Positions 15,551 through 22,500 of a DNA stretch of 24,838 nt are shown piece after piece. The position numbers and the translations under genes are program-made. The notes beneath the pieces were generated by a model, which saw nothing but the letters and a program-made list of their open reading frames with translations, had not been told where the DNA came from and did not search any database. Where the stretch lies: assembly GCA_003157595.1 (NCBI GenBank), contig PMKB01000129.1, forward strand, positions 1-24,838, read 5' to 3'. Source of the stretch: Solirubrobacterales bacterium. Its GTDB lineage: Bacteria; Actinomycetota; Thermoleophilia; Solirubrobacterales; Solirubrobacteraceae. Every line of letters begins with the position of its first letter. The first letter of the stretch is position 1.

Positions 15551-15753
15551 AACAGCCGGAGCCGCGTACGACGAGCCGCCGCCGCCACCACCAAAGCCGC
15601 CGTTGTCGCCGCAGGCATTCGGGTCCGCTCTCTCGGGGGGACCCGGCCTACGCGGGAGGCGCTTCGGAGGATTTCCCCTAGTCGGCGGGGGTTTGTGTGT
15701 CTACGATCTGCGGCGTTGGGTGTTCAGAGATCTGCTGAGGGAGGGTAGGAGCG

Positions 15754-16659
15754 GTGAGGAGATCCTGGTGGCAGGGAAGACGGCTGCTCTTGGCGGCTGG
15801 GTTGGCCGCTGCAGCGTTTGCGGTCGCGGGCATTGCATACGCGGCGATTCCGGGCAGCGGCGGGGTGTATACGGCGTGCATGCTGAAGGGGGTTGGGACG
15901 ATCCGGTTGATCGATCCTTCGCAACCGAAGAACGCCCTTGATAGCCATTGCACGACCATTGAGCAGCAGATCACGTGGAATCAGGTCGGGCCTCCTGGGA
16001 TGCCTGGGGCTACAGGACAGCAGGGGAAGGCCGGGGCGACAGGACCGACGGGCGACGCGGGCGCGCCGGGACCAACCGGCGCAAGCGGCGCAAGCGGCGC
16101 GACCGGTCCGCAGGGGCCGGCGGGCACGAGCGCCGCGGCATACCCGAGCGTGCTCACGGGCCGCGTTGACGACGTACCGGCGCTCTCGCTGGACAGTCAA
16201 AGCGGCGGCGGCGGTGCACCGCCGGTTTGGTCGCCGTCATACGGCGCGCCGAGTGGAATCACGGCGGCCGATCCATCGCTGGTGAATGTGGAGACGCTCT
16301 CGTCGAACAACTCGTTCGTCGCGCAAGACCTAGACGCCGAGATGACGAACGGGCCTGTCCCCGCCGGCTCAAACGACACCATCACGGTTACGCTCGTCGT
16401 GAGCGGCGACCCGGCACTCACATGCACGATTGACGCTTCGGAATCGAGTTGCGACAGCGGTGACCAGACGGCCGACGTACCCGCAGGGTCCACGCTCGCG
16501 CTCGAGGTCTACCCGACGGCCGCGCTCGGCGAAAGCCCCGGGGGCGGCGCCGCTGCTCCGATCCCACAGTTCGCCCTACTGTTTGGGCTCGAGGAAGTAG
16601 CGGCCCCCGGCGGCCTAGCCGTCTCAGTGCCGCTCGGACCGTGGAGCAGAACAACATGA
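15754..16659 (+). CDS. Collagen-like secreted protein
   Basis: A 301-residue exported protein. The signal peptide is residues 1-30 (RRSWWQGRR, then LLLAAGLAAAAFAVAGIAYA). A short domain with Cys43 and Cys66 (GGVYTACMLKGVGTIRLIDP, later HCTTIEQQITWNQ) matches the N-terminal module common in actinobacterial tail-fibre-like and collagen-like proteins. Fifteen uninterrupted Gly-X-Y triplets follow (about residues 79-123), rich in GAT, GPT and GAS, predicting a collagen-type triple helix. The C-terminal 170 residues look like a beta-rich globular head with one Cys pair (LTCTIDASESSCD). GTG 15754 is preceded by GAGGGTAGGAGC. No cell-wall anchor is visible, so it is probably released or loosely attached. 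Confidence 0.88.
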   Translation: MRRSWWQGRRLLLAAGLAAAAFAVAGIAYAAIPGSGGVYTACMLKGVGTIRLIDPSQPKNALDSHCTTIEQQITWNQVGPPGMPGATGQQGKAGATGPTGDAGAPGPTGASGASGATGPQGPAGTSAAAYPSVLTGRVDDVPALSLDSQSGGGGAPPVWSPSYGAPSGITAADPSLVNVETLSSNNSFVAQDLDAEMTNGPVPAGSNDTITVTLVVSGDPALTCTIDASESSCDSGDQTADVPAGSTLALEVYPTAALGESPGGGAAAPIPQFALLFGLEEVAAPGGLAVSVPLGPWSRTT

Positions 16660-16699
16660 ACCACCGCCGCTACCGTGCCGCCCGTGCGACCATCAGTCG

Positions 16700-17068
16700 A
16701 TGCGCGGGCCGAGTGTGGTGGAGCGACTGGTGTCAGTGGCGTGGGACGTAGCGGCCGGCGACCTCGGGCTCTCCTTGATCCGCCCGATTGGCGGTGCGGG
16801 CGTGAATGCGCCGACGCCGTACGTCGTGTGGGTGGAGCACTTCGGCTCGACCGAGGGAGCCCTCTGTGGCGTCATCGATGCGGAAGAGCCAGAGCGCGAA
16901 GCGTTGAACTCGTGGGCACACGATCGCGGCATCCACTGCTCGTGGCTCTCGCACCGATACGCCGTCTACGACCGCGACCTATTCGCTGGGACTCTGGACG
17001 ACTGGAGCTGGTTCGGACCGGGCGACACGCCCGGCTGGTACATCGGCCTGCCATGGGCTGACGAGTAG
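16700..17068 (+). CDS. Hypothetical protein (122 aa)
   Basis: No family recognised. The product is acidic and rich in Trp, with LGLSLIRPIGGAGVNAPTPY, VVWVEHFGSTEGALCGVIDA and a C-terminal FGPGDTPGWYIGLPWADE. Composition is that of a real soluble protein, unlike the other frames over this stretch, and it lacks a signal peptide or membrane span. ATG 16700 or GTG 16715 could be the start; neither has a good ribosome binding site. It lies 40 bases after the collagen-like gene on the same strand and may share its transcript. Confidence 0.6.
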   Translation: MRGPSVVERLVSVAWDVAAGDLGLSLIRPIGGAGVNAPTPYVVWVEHFGSTEGALCGVIDAEEPEREALNSWAHDRGIHCSWLSHRYAVYDRDLFAGTLDDWSWFGPGDTPGWYIGLPWADE

Positions 17069-17153
17069 GCCGCTACTGCTCCTTGGCGCGAGTTCCGACA
17101 GCGCGTCGATGCCGCAAGCACGCGGGAGCAGTCGCGTAGGTCGATCGAGAGGG

Positions 17154-17184
17154 GCTGTCGCTTTGACTTGGCGAAAGCGACAGC
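17154..17184. terminator. 11-bp stem-loop between convergent genes
   Basis: GCTGTCGCTTT (17154-17164) and AAAGCGACAGC (17174-17184) form a perfect 11-bp stem with a nine-base loop. It lies between the stops of the rightward orphan gene and the leftward NTF2-like gene, the right place for a bidirectional terminator, although neither strand has a strong U-tract. Confidence 0.55.
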
Positions 17185-17248
17185 GCAGGGCCTGGGGTCG
17201 TCCACGCCTCCACCGCCTCCGGTGCGAGCGCGTGCGATTGGATCTGGC

Positions 17249-17650
17249 CTAGTCGCCCCAGCCGTCGAAGGCATCGATGTGGCCTTCCAGGTCGAACCAG
17301 TACTCGCGAAAGCGCGTGCAGAGTCCGCTGGTTTCGTCGAGCTGAGCTATGAAGCACCCAGCGATCGAGGCCTCGTCCTCGCCGTTGGTGGCCGTGACCC
17401 AGAACTCGGCCGCGACGCGGTCTGCGTCGATCAGCGGTTTGCCCATTCGGACGCTCACCGCGCCCTGCGCGATCTGCTCCTTGTGGACGTAGCGTCTCAA
17501 CGCCTCCCGTCCCACGACCGTTTCCTGTGGGTGGGCGACATAGACGACGTCGTCACTGTGAAGTGCGATGAAGCGCTCGACATCCCAGCTCTCCCATGTG
17601 CGTCCGTAGCTCTCGACGTACGCCATCGCTTTGGCTCGATCCAGACTCAT
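17249..17650 (-). CDS. NTF2/SnoaL-like protein
   Basis: A 133-residue cone-shaped alpha+beta-barrel protein of the NTF2-like superfamily. The helical start (DRAKAMAYVESYGRTWESWD) leads into RFIALHSDDVVYVAHPQETV, VGREALRRYV and a strand-rich second half ending FREYWFDLEGHIDAFDGWG, the usual SnoaL-like pattern. Members act as small enzymes (isomerases, dehydratases) or ligand binders, and no catalytic set can be assigned. ATG 17650 has GAGGAGG immediately upstream. It follows the RidA gene on the same strand, 59 bases downstream, and probably shares an operon with it. Confidence 0.85.
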   Translation of the reverse strand: MSLDRAKAMAYVESYGRTWESWDVERFIALHSDDVVYVAHPQETVVGREALRRYVHKEQIAQGAVSVRMGKPLIDADRVAAEFWVTATNGEDEASIAGCFIAQLDETSGLCTRFREYWFDLEGHIDAFDGWGD

Positions 17651-17709
17651 GATTCCTCCTCTGTGGGTTCAACACGACGGCTCTGCGGCTATGGCGAGCG
17701 CCTCCGGAG

Positions 17710-18102
17710 CTACGGCGAGATGGCCGGGAGTACAGCGGTCGCTTCGATCGAGACGAGCAGGCCGCGGGGCAGGCGCACGTTGGCCGGGGCAGACCGGGCC
17801 GGCGGCGGATCGGGCATGTGCCGGGCGTAGATCTCGTTGAGGCGGCTGAAGTCTTCAACGTCGGCGTAGAAGATCGTCGTCTTGACCACGTCGTCCATGG
17901 ACGCCCCGGCGGCGGCGAGCACAGCGGCGAGGTTGAGCAGCGCCTGCTCGGTCTGCGCTTCGATCCCCTCCGGGATCGCCCCAGTAGCTGGGTCGATGCC
18001 GGCCATCCCCGAGCAGAAGACGAAGCCGCCGGCGACGATCGCCTGGCTATACGGCCCTAGCGCCTCCGGGGCCCGGTCGCTCGATACTGCCCTTCGGGTC
18101 AT
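17710..18102 (-). CDS. RidA/YjgF-family enamine/imine deaminase
   Basis: A 130-residue RidA-type protein that in characterised members hydrolyses reactive 2-aminoacrylate and other enamine/imine intermediates to ketoacids and ammonia, in the cytosol as a trimer. The family hallmarks are visible: GPYSQAIVAGGFVFCSGMAG near the start, GIEAQTEQALLNLAAVLAAAG, VVKTTIFYADVEDFSRLNEIY, and PPARSAPANVRLPRGLLVSIE with the substrate-carboxylate arginine in PPARS. ATG 18102 follows AGAGGAG. It lies between two NTF2-like genes on the same strand, suggesting a small metabolite-clearing set; that reading is inference. Confidence 0.92.
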   Translation of the reverse strand: MTRRAVSSDRAPEALGPYSQAIVAGGFVFCSGMAGIDPATGAIPEGIEAQTEQALLNLAAVLAAAGASMDDVVKTTIFYADVEDFSRLNEIYARHMPDPPPARSAPANVRLPRGLLVSIEATAVLPAISP

Positions 18103-18193
18103 CGCCCACTCCTCTCGTGGTAGATGGCCTCGTCAGTACGCGCGCGCCGTTCGCCGGCTGCGGCACTGGTGTCCCTGGTAGTGCGCGGGTGGG

Positions 18194-18577
18194 CTATTCG
18201 GGTGACGCGGTCGGGCGGTATCCCGAGCAGACGACGCGCATCCAGCCGATTTGTCCGTCGCGGTCGGAGATGTATGCCTGCTGCTCGACGAGGAAGTCGC
18301 CGTCCGGATTACTGACGCTGAAGCGATAGCCCACGCGCTGGCAGTCGGCGAACGTGTCGCTCTCGAGCCGTTCGAGTGTCTTGATCTCGTCGGTCTCCTC
18401 GAACCATTGATCGAAAAGCAACGCGATCACCGCGTCACGGTCGCTTGCCTCCCAGGTCCGTCCTGGTGTCAACCCGCGGAAGTCGATCGCGGGGTGCAAA
18501 ACGTCGCGTATCCGGGCCGAGTCTTTCTCGGCGAGCGCGCGTGCGAACTCAACCCCGAGTGTGGTCGCTTCTTGCAC
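18194..18577 (-). CDS. NTF2-like protein
   Basis: A 127-residue NTF2-superfamily protein: VEFARALAEKDSARIRDVLHP, then FRGLTPGRTWEASDRDAVIA and a beta-sheet half with VGYRFSVSNPDGDFLVEQQA, ending IGWMRVVCSGYRP. The frame continues to a GTG at 18625. However, GTG 18577 is preceded by TTGACG-N17-GAGAAT-N6, a consensus leaderless promoter, and it removes a poorly conserved tail, so it is taken as the start. First gene of the leftward NTF2-RidA-NTF2 set, 91 bases before RidA. Function unknown. Confidence 0.8.
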   Translation of the reverse strand: MQEATTLGVEFARALAEKDSARIRDVLHPAIDFRGLTPGRTWEASDRDAVIALLFDQWFEETDEIKTLERLESDTFADCQRVGYRFSVSNPDGDFLVEQQAYISDRDGQIGWMRVVCSGYRPTASPE

Positions 18578-18583
18578 AGGCGC

Positions 18584-18612
18584 ATTCTCGCGATCTGCGG
18601 ACGGCGCGTCAA
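18584..18612 (-). promoter_or_regulatory. Leaderless promoter of the NTF2-RidA-NTF2 set
   Basis: On the minus strand TTGACG (18612-18607), a 17-base spacer and GAGAAT (18589-18584) are followed by exactly six bases and the GTG at 18577. Transcription would start at or next to the start codon. The same -10 hexamer and distances occur before the DUF1326 gene. Confidence 0.7.
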
Positions 18613-18694
18613 ATGCAGCGAGCACTTGAACACCAACTCGGCTCGGATTCGAGTTGTGCTGCCGCTGCCGCGAACCCGTGTGAGTCGCTCAGAC

Positions 18695-19531
18695 CTAACG
18701 CATCGCGTTCATAGCTCGAGCGTGGTGGCTGGAGTCCGGCACAACGAACCCTGGCACCGATCGCGGTGCGACGACGACTAGGACCGCAAGGACGATTAGC
18801 ACTACGGCCGTGCCCCACGTCACCGAACGACGCCACGGAAGCGTCTTCTCAAGGGTGATGAGTGCCGCGACAAACGCCATCCACACGAGGCTCATCACTC
18901 CGAGGGCGAACAGTCCAGCCATCAGTGCCCAACAGCAGCCCATGCACCACGCGCCGTGCCGTGCCCCCATCTCAAGCGCGCCGCGCCGCCCGTCGCGCCA
19001 CGAGCCGACGAGAAATCCCAGGGGGCTGCGGCACTTCTCGAGGCACACGTCCTTGAGTGGCGTGATCTCGTAGAGCGCGGCGGTCGCCAGCACGCCCCCG
19101 GCGAACCACCGGCCGCCGGCATTCCAGCTTAAGTCGGACCCGAAAAGACTCCTACCGACGTCGAATGCGCCGTACGCCACCACCCCCGCCACGCTCCACG
19201 CCAGCAGGTAGCCGCTCGTGAATATCAGCGGGCGCCATAGCCCGCGCCGCTGGGTCATCTCGGCGTACAGCGCCACCGTCAGCGATGCGGACGGAAACAT
19301 CATCGCGGCCATCATCACAACCCATACGCCGATGAACCAGCCGAGCCCGCCAAGATCTGTACCGGGGCCTCGATCCATTCCGGCCATCCGCTCGGCGGTC
19401 GACCACCAGCCGAGGGCCGCCAGTCCGAACAGCAGGCTGATGAGTGCCAGCCGTGTGCGCGCGGCGGCAAACCCGTCGCCAAGCTTGCTTCGACGCCGGT
19501 CAACACGCGTAGCGCCCCGCGCCGCACTCAT
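18695..19531 (-). CDS. DUF2182 integral membrane protein
   Basis: A 278-residue multi-spanning protein of the DUF2182 family (described in COGs as a predicted metal-binding membrane protein). After a basic N-tail there are about six hydrophobic segments. Family signatures are WVVMMAAMMFPSASLTVALY, LEKCRSPLGFLV and MGARHGAWCMGCCWALMAGL, whose Cys, His and Met residues are the presumed metal ligands. The frame extends to 19741, but the first 70 residues read as non-coding; ATG 19531 with GTGGGCGG upstream is preferred. It diverges from a DUF1326 gene, a pairing that recurs in bacteria and suggests a joint role, perhaps in copper handling, that is not established. Confidence 0.88.
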   Translation of the reverse strand: MSAARGATRVDRRRSKLGDGFAAARTRLALISLLFGLAALGWWSTAERMAGMDRGPGTDLGGLGWFIGVWVVMMAAMMFPSASLTVALYAEMTQRRGLWRPLIFTSGYLLAWSVAGVVAYGAFDVGRSLFGSDLSWNAGGRWFAGGVLATAALYEITPLKDVCLEKCRSPLGFLVGSWRDGRRGALEMGARHGAWCMGCCWALMAGLFALGVMSLVWMAFVAALITLEKTLPWRRSVTWGTAVVLIVLAVLVVVAPRSVPGFVVPDSSHHARAMNAMR

Positions 19532-19721
19532 GCCGCCCACGAGAACCGCGATCTGGCGAAGCTGGCGATTACCCGATGTCGGATGCCGAAGACTTTCGAT
19601 TTTCGTTCGGCTCGCCGTCTTCAAAGATATGTCCCCTCCGGACGAGCGGTGTGCTGCGGCCGCGATTATCGCCTTCGGGTTTGGGTCAGTCAACAAGTCG
19701 TGCCCGCGCGGGCATCGCGAC

Positions 19722-19750
19722 TTGACCGTCAGCCGCCACACCGCGAGAAT
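19722..19750 (+). promoter_or_regulatory. Leaderless promoter of the DUF1326 gene
   Basis: TTGACC (19722-19727), a 17-base spacer and GAGAAT (19745-19750) are followed by six bases and GTG 19757. The geometry is identical to that of the promoters ending at 18584 (minus strand) and 22494. Confidence 0.7.
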
Positions 19751-19756
19751 CAGCGC

Positions 19757-20380
19757 GTGGGCACGCTACCGTGGCAAATCTCCGGAAGCTACCTTGAGGC
19801 CTGCAACTGCCAAGCGATCTGTCCGTGCCGTCGAATCGCCGGGGTTCCCGGTGGACGATCAACCTACGGGGAGTGCCTCATCGCCCTCTCATGGATCGTC
19901 GAGGAGGGCCGCTTGGGCGATGTTGATCTTGCCCAGATGAAAGCAGTGCTGGCCAGCCGCTACGACGATGACGAGCCCGGGTCGCCGTGGACGTACGCTC
20001 TCTTTGTCGACGCTCGCGGCGAGCTGCAACAGCGTCAAGCGATGGCGGACATATTTACGGGACGCGTGGGCGGAACGCCGACCAAGCAGTTCCCGTGGGC
20101 CTTCAAGGAGGCGCATCTGCTGGGTGTGGAGATGCTCGACATCGAAATCGACCACACCCCCGGCCGCGGCTGGTTCAGAGCGGGCGGCAAGGTCGAGCTC
20201 CGCGTGCGCGAGCCCGTGCCCGACCAGCCGACGGTGACTTGCGTCATTCCGGGACACGACCGCCCGGGACGCGAGCTCCTCAGCGACTCGCTCGACGTCA
20301 ACACCGGCCCGTTAGCGTTCTCCGTTCAGGGACGCTGCGCCTACGAGTCGACGTTCGCCTACTCATCCGAAGATCAATAG
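19757..20380 (+). CDS. DUF1326 domain protein
   Basis: A 207-residue soluble protein of the DUF1326 family. The signature starts immediately: PWQISGSYLEACNCQAICPC, with the CNC-x4-CPC cysteine set (four cysteines within nine residues) that looks like a metal-binding site. GGTPTKQFPWAFKEAHLLGV and a strand-rich second half follow. GTG 19757 is chosen over the upstream end of the frame (19583) because it directly precedes the domain and sits behind a consensus promoter. Divergent from the DUF2182 membrane gene with a 225-base shared region. Role unknown; with its neighbour it may handle a thiophilic metal. Confidence 0.88.
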   Translation: MGTLPWQISGSYLEACNCQAICPCRRIAGVPGGRSTYGECLIALSWIVEEGRLGDVDLAQMKAVLASRYDDDEPGSPWTYALFVDARGELQQRQAMADIFTGRVGGTPTKQFPWAFKEAHLLGVEMLDIEIDHTPGRGWFRAGGKVELRVREPVPDQPTVTCVIPGHDRPGRELLSDSLDVNTGPLAFSVQGRCAYESTFAYSSEDQ

Positions 20381-20988
20381 GCGAAACGCACCGAAGACAA
20401 GGTCACATTGGACGTTCGCGCCCAATCACGCCGCGGCCGCACGCCGCCGATGTTGCTCTGCCATTCGGGCGTTTTGATCGACGATCGGATCAGAACCCGC
20501 GGCCAGGCGACCGCCGAGGGCGTGCAGCTCGGAATCGCTCACCGCACCAACGACCAGCAGGTGAAGCGCGGGACCAACCGGCGCCAGTCGTTCTTCGGGC
20601 CAGGAGCCGAGCGTCAACGCTCGAGCCTAGCGCTCCCCTTGGGACGACCAGCAGTCGTCAGCGATCGCGCCAGGCTCGCTGCTGCTTCTCGGGAGAGCAA
20701 CACTCTGCCTCTACGTGGGTGGCGGTGCCGCTCCGCGCGAGATCCGACACGGCTGAGTTCACGCGACGGATGAAGTCAAGTCGGCCTGCCCCCACACGAT
20801 GTGCGCCTGCATTGGCTGCCGGATGACCATCTCGCTCGCGCCGGGCAGATCTTTACCCCCGTGCTGGCAGATTCGTGCCCGCGCGAGGTCGTCCCGCACG
20901 AGGTACGGTCGCTATTCCACGTCACCGTAGCCATCGTGATCCGCACACAAGGCGGATCACCGCGATCCGTGGAAAAGGGGCTGGCTTC
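20381..20988. other. Non-coding or decayed interval with an inverted repeat near its right end
   Basis: About 600 bases with only overlapping, low-quality frames on both strands. One leftward frame (20617-20426) has somewhat protein-like composition (PALHLLVVGAVSDSELHALG) but no recognised family or start signal, so it may be a gene remnant. No RNA gene was found. The inverted repeat at 20936-20960 is listed separately. Confidence 0.4.
20936..20960 (+). promoter_or_regulatory. 9-bp inverted repeat upstream of a secreted-protein gene
   Basis: GTGATCCGC (20936-20944) and GCGGATCAC (20952-20960) are exact inverted copies around ACACAAG. They end 28 bases before ATG 20989. This could be a repressor operator or a 5'-UTR hairpin. 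It is not a terminator of a known gene, because nothing coding precedes it on this strand for 550 bases. Confidence 0.4.
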
Positions 20989-21465
20989 ATGCGCAGACTA
21001 CTTCTCATCTTCGTCGCCGCGCTGGCGCTCTGTACATCTATCGCCGGTCCCGTGGCGACCAGTCAGGCGGCTTCCACCAACCACCTTGTCGTCGGAATGG
21101 GCACGGTCTCGCTGGGGTCGCCGTACGGCAGCCCAACCTTATCGGTGCTGGCCTTCCAGACGGGCACCCGCGTCACGGGCGGTTTTGTGATCACCTACCC
21201 GGCGGACGCCACCTACCCGGCGGGGCGCACAGCCGTCATAGGCACGGTGACTTGTCTCGATGTCAGCGGAGACATCGCCTACATCACCGGGCTCATCGCG
21301 GTGTCCAGCGGCCCCCGCGCTGGGATATTCCCAGTAGGGGACCACATTGCGATTGGCGTGCAGGCACACGAGATGAACTTCTCAGCGGGGCTGTCCTCTG
21401 GGCCGTGTGCGCCGGAGCAGTCGGCTGACATCCCTCTGACTGCGGGTTCCTTCATCGTCCGTTGA
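20989..21465 (+). CDS. Secreted protein of unknown function (158 aa)
   Basis: Signal peptide RRLLLIFVAALALCTSIAGP followed by a cleavage region near SQAAS (about residue 27). The mature part is Gly/Thr-rich and beta-strand-like (VVGMGTVSLGSPYGSPTLSV, TAVIGTVTCLDVSGDIAYIT, GDHIAIGVQAHEM). Two cysteines (VTCLD and GPCAPE) may pair. ATG 20989 has AAAAGGGG 10-17 bases upstream. The strand pattern suggests a small beta-sandwich or barrel, but no domain name is justified. Confidence 0.8.
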   Translation: MRRLLLIFVAALALCTSIAGPVATSQAASTNHLVVGMGTVSLGSPYGSPTLSVLAFQTGTRVTGGFVITYPADATYPAGRTAVIGTVTCLDVSGDIAYITGLIAVSSGPRAGIFPVGDHIAIGVQAHEMNFSAGLSSGPCAPEQSADIPLTAGSFIVR

Positions 21466-21798
21466 CGGGACAGACGCGAGATCCGCTCATCGGCTACTCG
21501 CCGAGCCTAACGCAGTCCAGTGGTGCCAGACGACGCCGATGGGGAGTGTCGCTTCACGCGCGCGAGATCCAGCAGCGCAGCGCCGCCGGATCCACCCCAA
21601 AGGACGGCGCGGGACGCCAACGTGGCGGCGACGGCGCCGCCGATGGCGGCGGGCGTCGACGATTACTCCGGCACTAGCTCGCGGTGTCAAGGCCGCCCGT
21701 CGCCCACGGCCATCGACCACGACGCGCGCCGGGGCATCCTTGCTGCTTCGCGCGAGGAGGAGCAGCGCGGGTCGCGGTGGCGGACCGCAGGCCGAGCA
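21466..21798. other. Interval with no supportable gene
   Basis: All frames here are Arg/Ala-rich shadows without motifs or ribosome binding sites. No tRNA, repeat or terminator was recognised. Confidence 0.4.
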
Positions 21799-21833
21799 CA
21801 TGCTTTACGCTCTTGATAGAATGTAAAGGCATG
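21799..21833 (+). promoter_or_regulatory. Operator palindrome and -10 of the toxin-antitoxin pair
   Basis: CATGCTTTAC (21799-21808) and GTAAAG-G-CATG (21823-21833) are inverted copies with one bulged G. They flank TAGAAT (21817-21822), which lies eight bases before the antitoxin ATG. A palindrome spanning the -10 and the start codon is the expected site for autorepression by an AbrB-type antitoxin/toxin complex. Confidence 0.6.
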
Positions 21834-22052
21834 AGTCGGATCTCCAGCAAGCACCAAGTGACGATCCCAGTACGCGTGCTGCGGCAAGCCGGTCTCGCCG
21901 CAGGCGACAACGTTGTGCTCCGGGCTTCGGGTCACGGTCGCATCGAGCTGGAGCGAGCGGACGACCTGATCACCCGCTACGCCGGCAGCCTTCCCGCTGG
22001 CACCTACCCGGCAGGCCACCTCGACCAGCTCCGCGGCGAGTGGCGCGAGTAG
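21831..22052 (+). CDS. AbrB/MazE-type antitoxin (SpoVT-AbrB domain)
   Basis: A 73-residue protein. The N-terminal half is a swapped-hairpin DNA-binding domain: SRISSKHQVTIPVRVLRQAG, then GDNVVLRASGHGRIELERA. The C-terminal tail (LPAGTYPAGHLDQLRGEWRE) is the usual toxin-contacting segment. It would dimerise, bind the palindrome at its own start and neutralise the PIN toxin. The ATG is the last part of that palindrome and probably the 5' end of the mRNA. Its 3' end overlaps the toxin start by 13 bases. Confidence 0.9.
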   Translation: MSRISSKHQVTIPVRVLRQAGLAAGDNVVLRASGHGRIELERADDLITRYAGSLPAGTYPAGHLDQLRGEWRE

Positions 22053-22456
22053 CGCTCGACGCCGACGTCGTCATTGCCTTTCTCGACGCCGCCGACGACC
22101 AGCACGAACGAGCCGTCGACGCACTCCGTCCCCGCATGACCGCCGGCGAGCAGATCGTGCTGAGCGCGAGCGTCTACGCCGAAATCATGGTCCGCCCGAT
22201 CGCACGACGAACGGACGCCAAGGTCGACGAGTTCCTCGACGCGATCAACGCGACCGTGATCGCCATCGACCGTCCCACCGCCCGTCTCGCAGCCGAGCTC
22301 CGCGGACGCCACCGATCGCTACGGCTCCCCGACGCGCTCTCGCTCGCCGCCGCCATCGCCGCCGACGCTGAGCTACTCACCCTCGACACTCGCCTCTTAC
22401 GGATCCAAGAACACGAGAAAAAGACCCGTAGTCGCTCCTCTGTGAGTGCTCCTTAG
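22040..22456 (+). CDS. PIN-domain ribonuclease toxin (VapC-like)
   Basis: A 138-residue PIN nuclease expected to cleave RNA when free of its antitoxin. The acidic Mg-binding residues are in place: D7/D9 in ALDADVVIAFLD, E48 in SVYAEIM, D98 in LPDALSLAAA and D116 in LTLDTRLL. GTG 22040 lies inside the antitoxin gene (13-base overlap), so translation is coupled. An AbrB-type antitoxin with a PIN toxin is a common VapBC arrangement. The basic tail after residue 120 is probably disordered. Confidence 0.9.
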   Translation: MARVALDADVVIAFLDAADDQHERAVDALRPRMTAGEQIVLSASVYAEIMVRPIARRTDAKVDEFLDAINATVIAIDRPTARLAAELRGRHRSLRLPDALSLAAAIAADAELLTLDTRLLRIQEHEKKTRSRSSVSAP

Positions 22457-22465
22457 CGCGCTCGT

Positions 22466-22494
22466 TTGACAGGGCGCTTAGTGCTAGTCATAGT
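22466..22494 (+). promoter_or_regulatory. Consensus leaderless promoter
   Basis: TTGACA (22466-22471), 17-base spacer, CATAGT (22489-22494), then six bases to ATG 22501. It starts ten bases after the toxin stop, so the following gene is transcribed independently. Confidence 0.75.
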
Positions 22495-22500
22495 AGCGTC

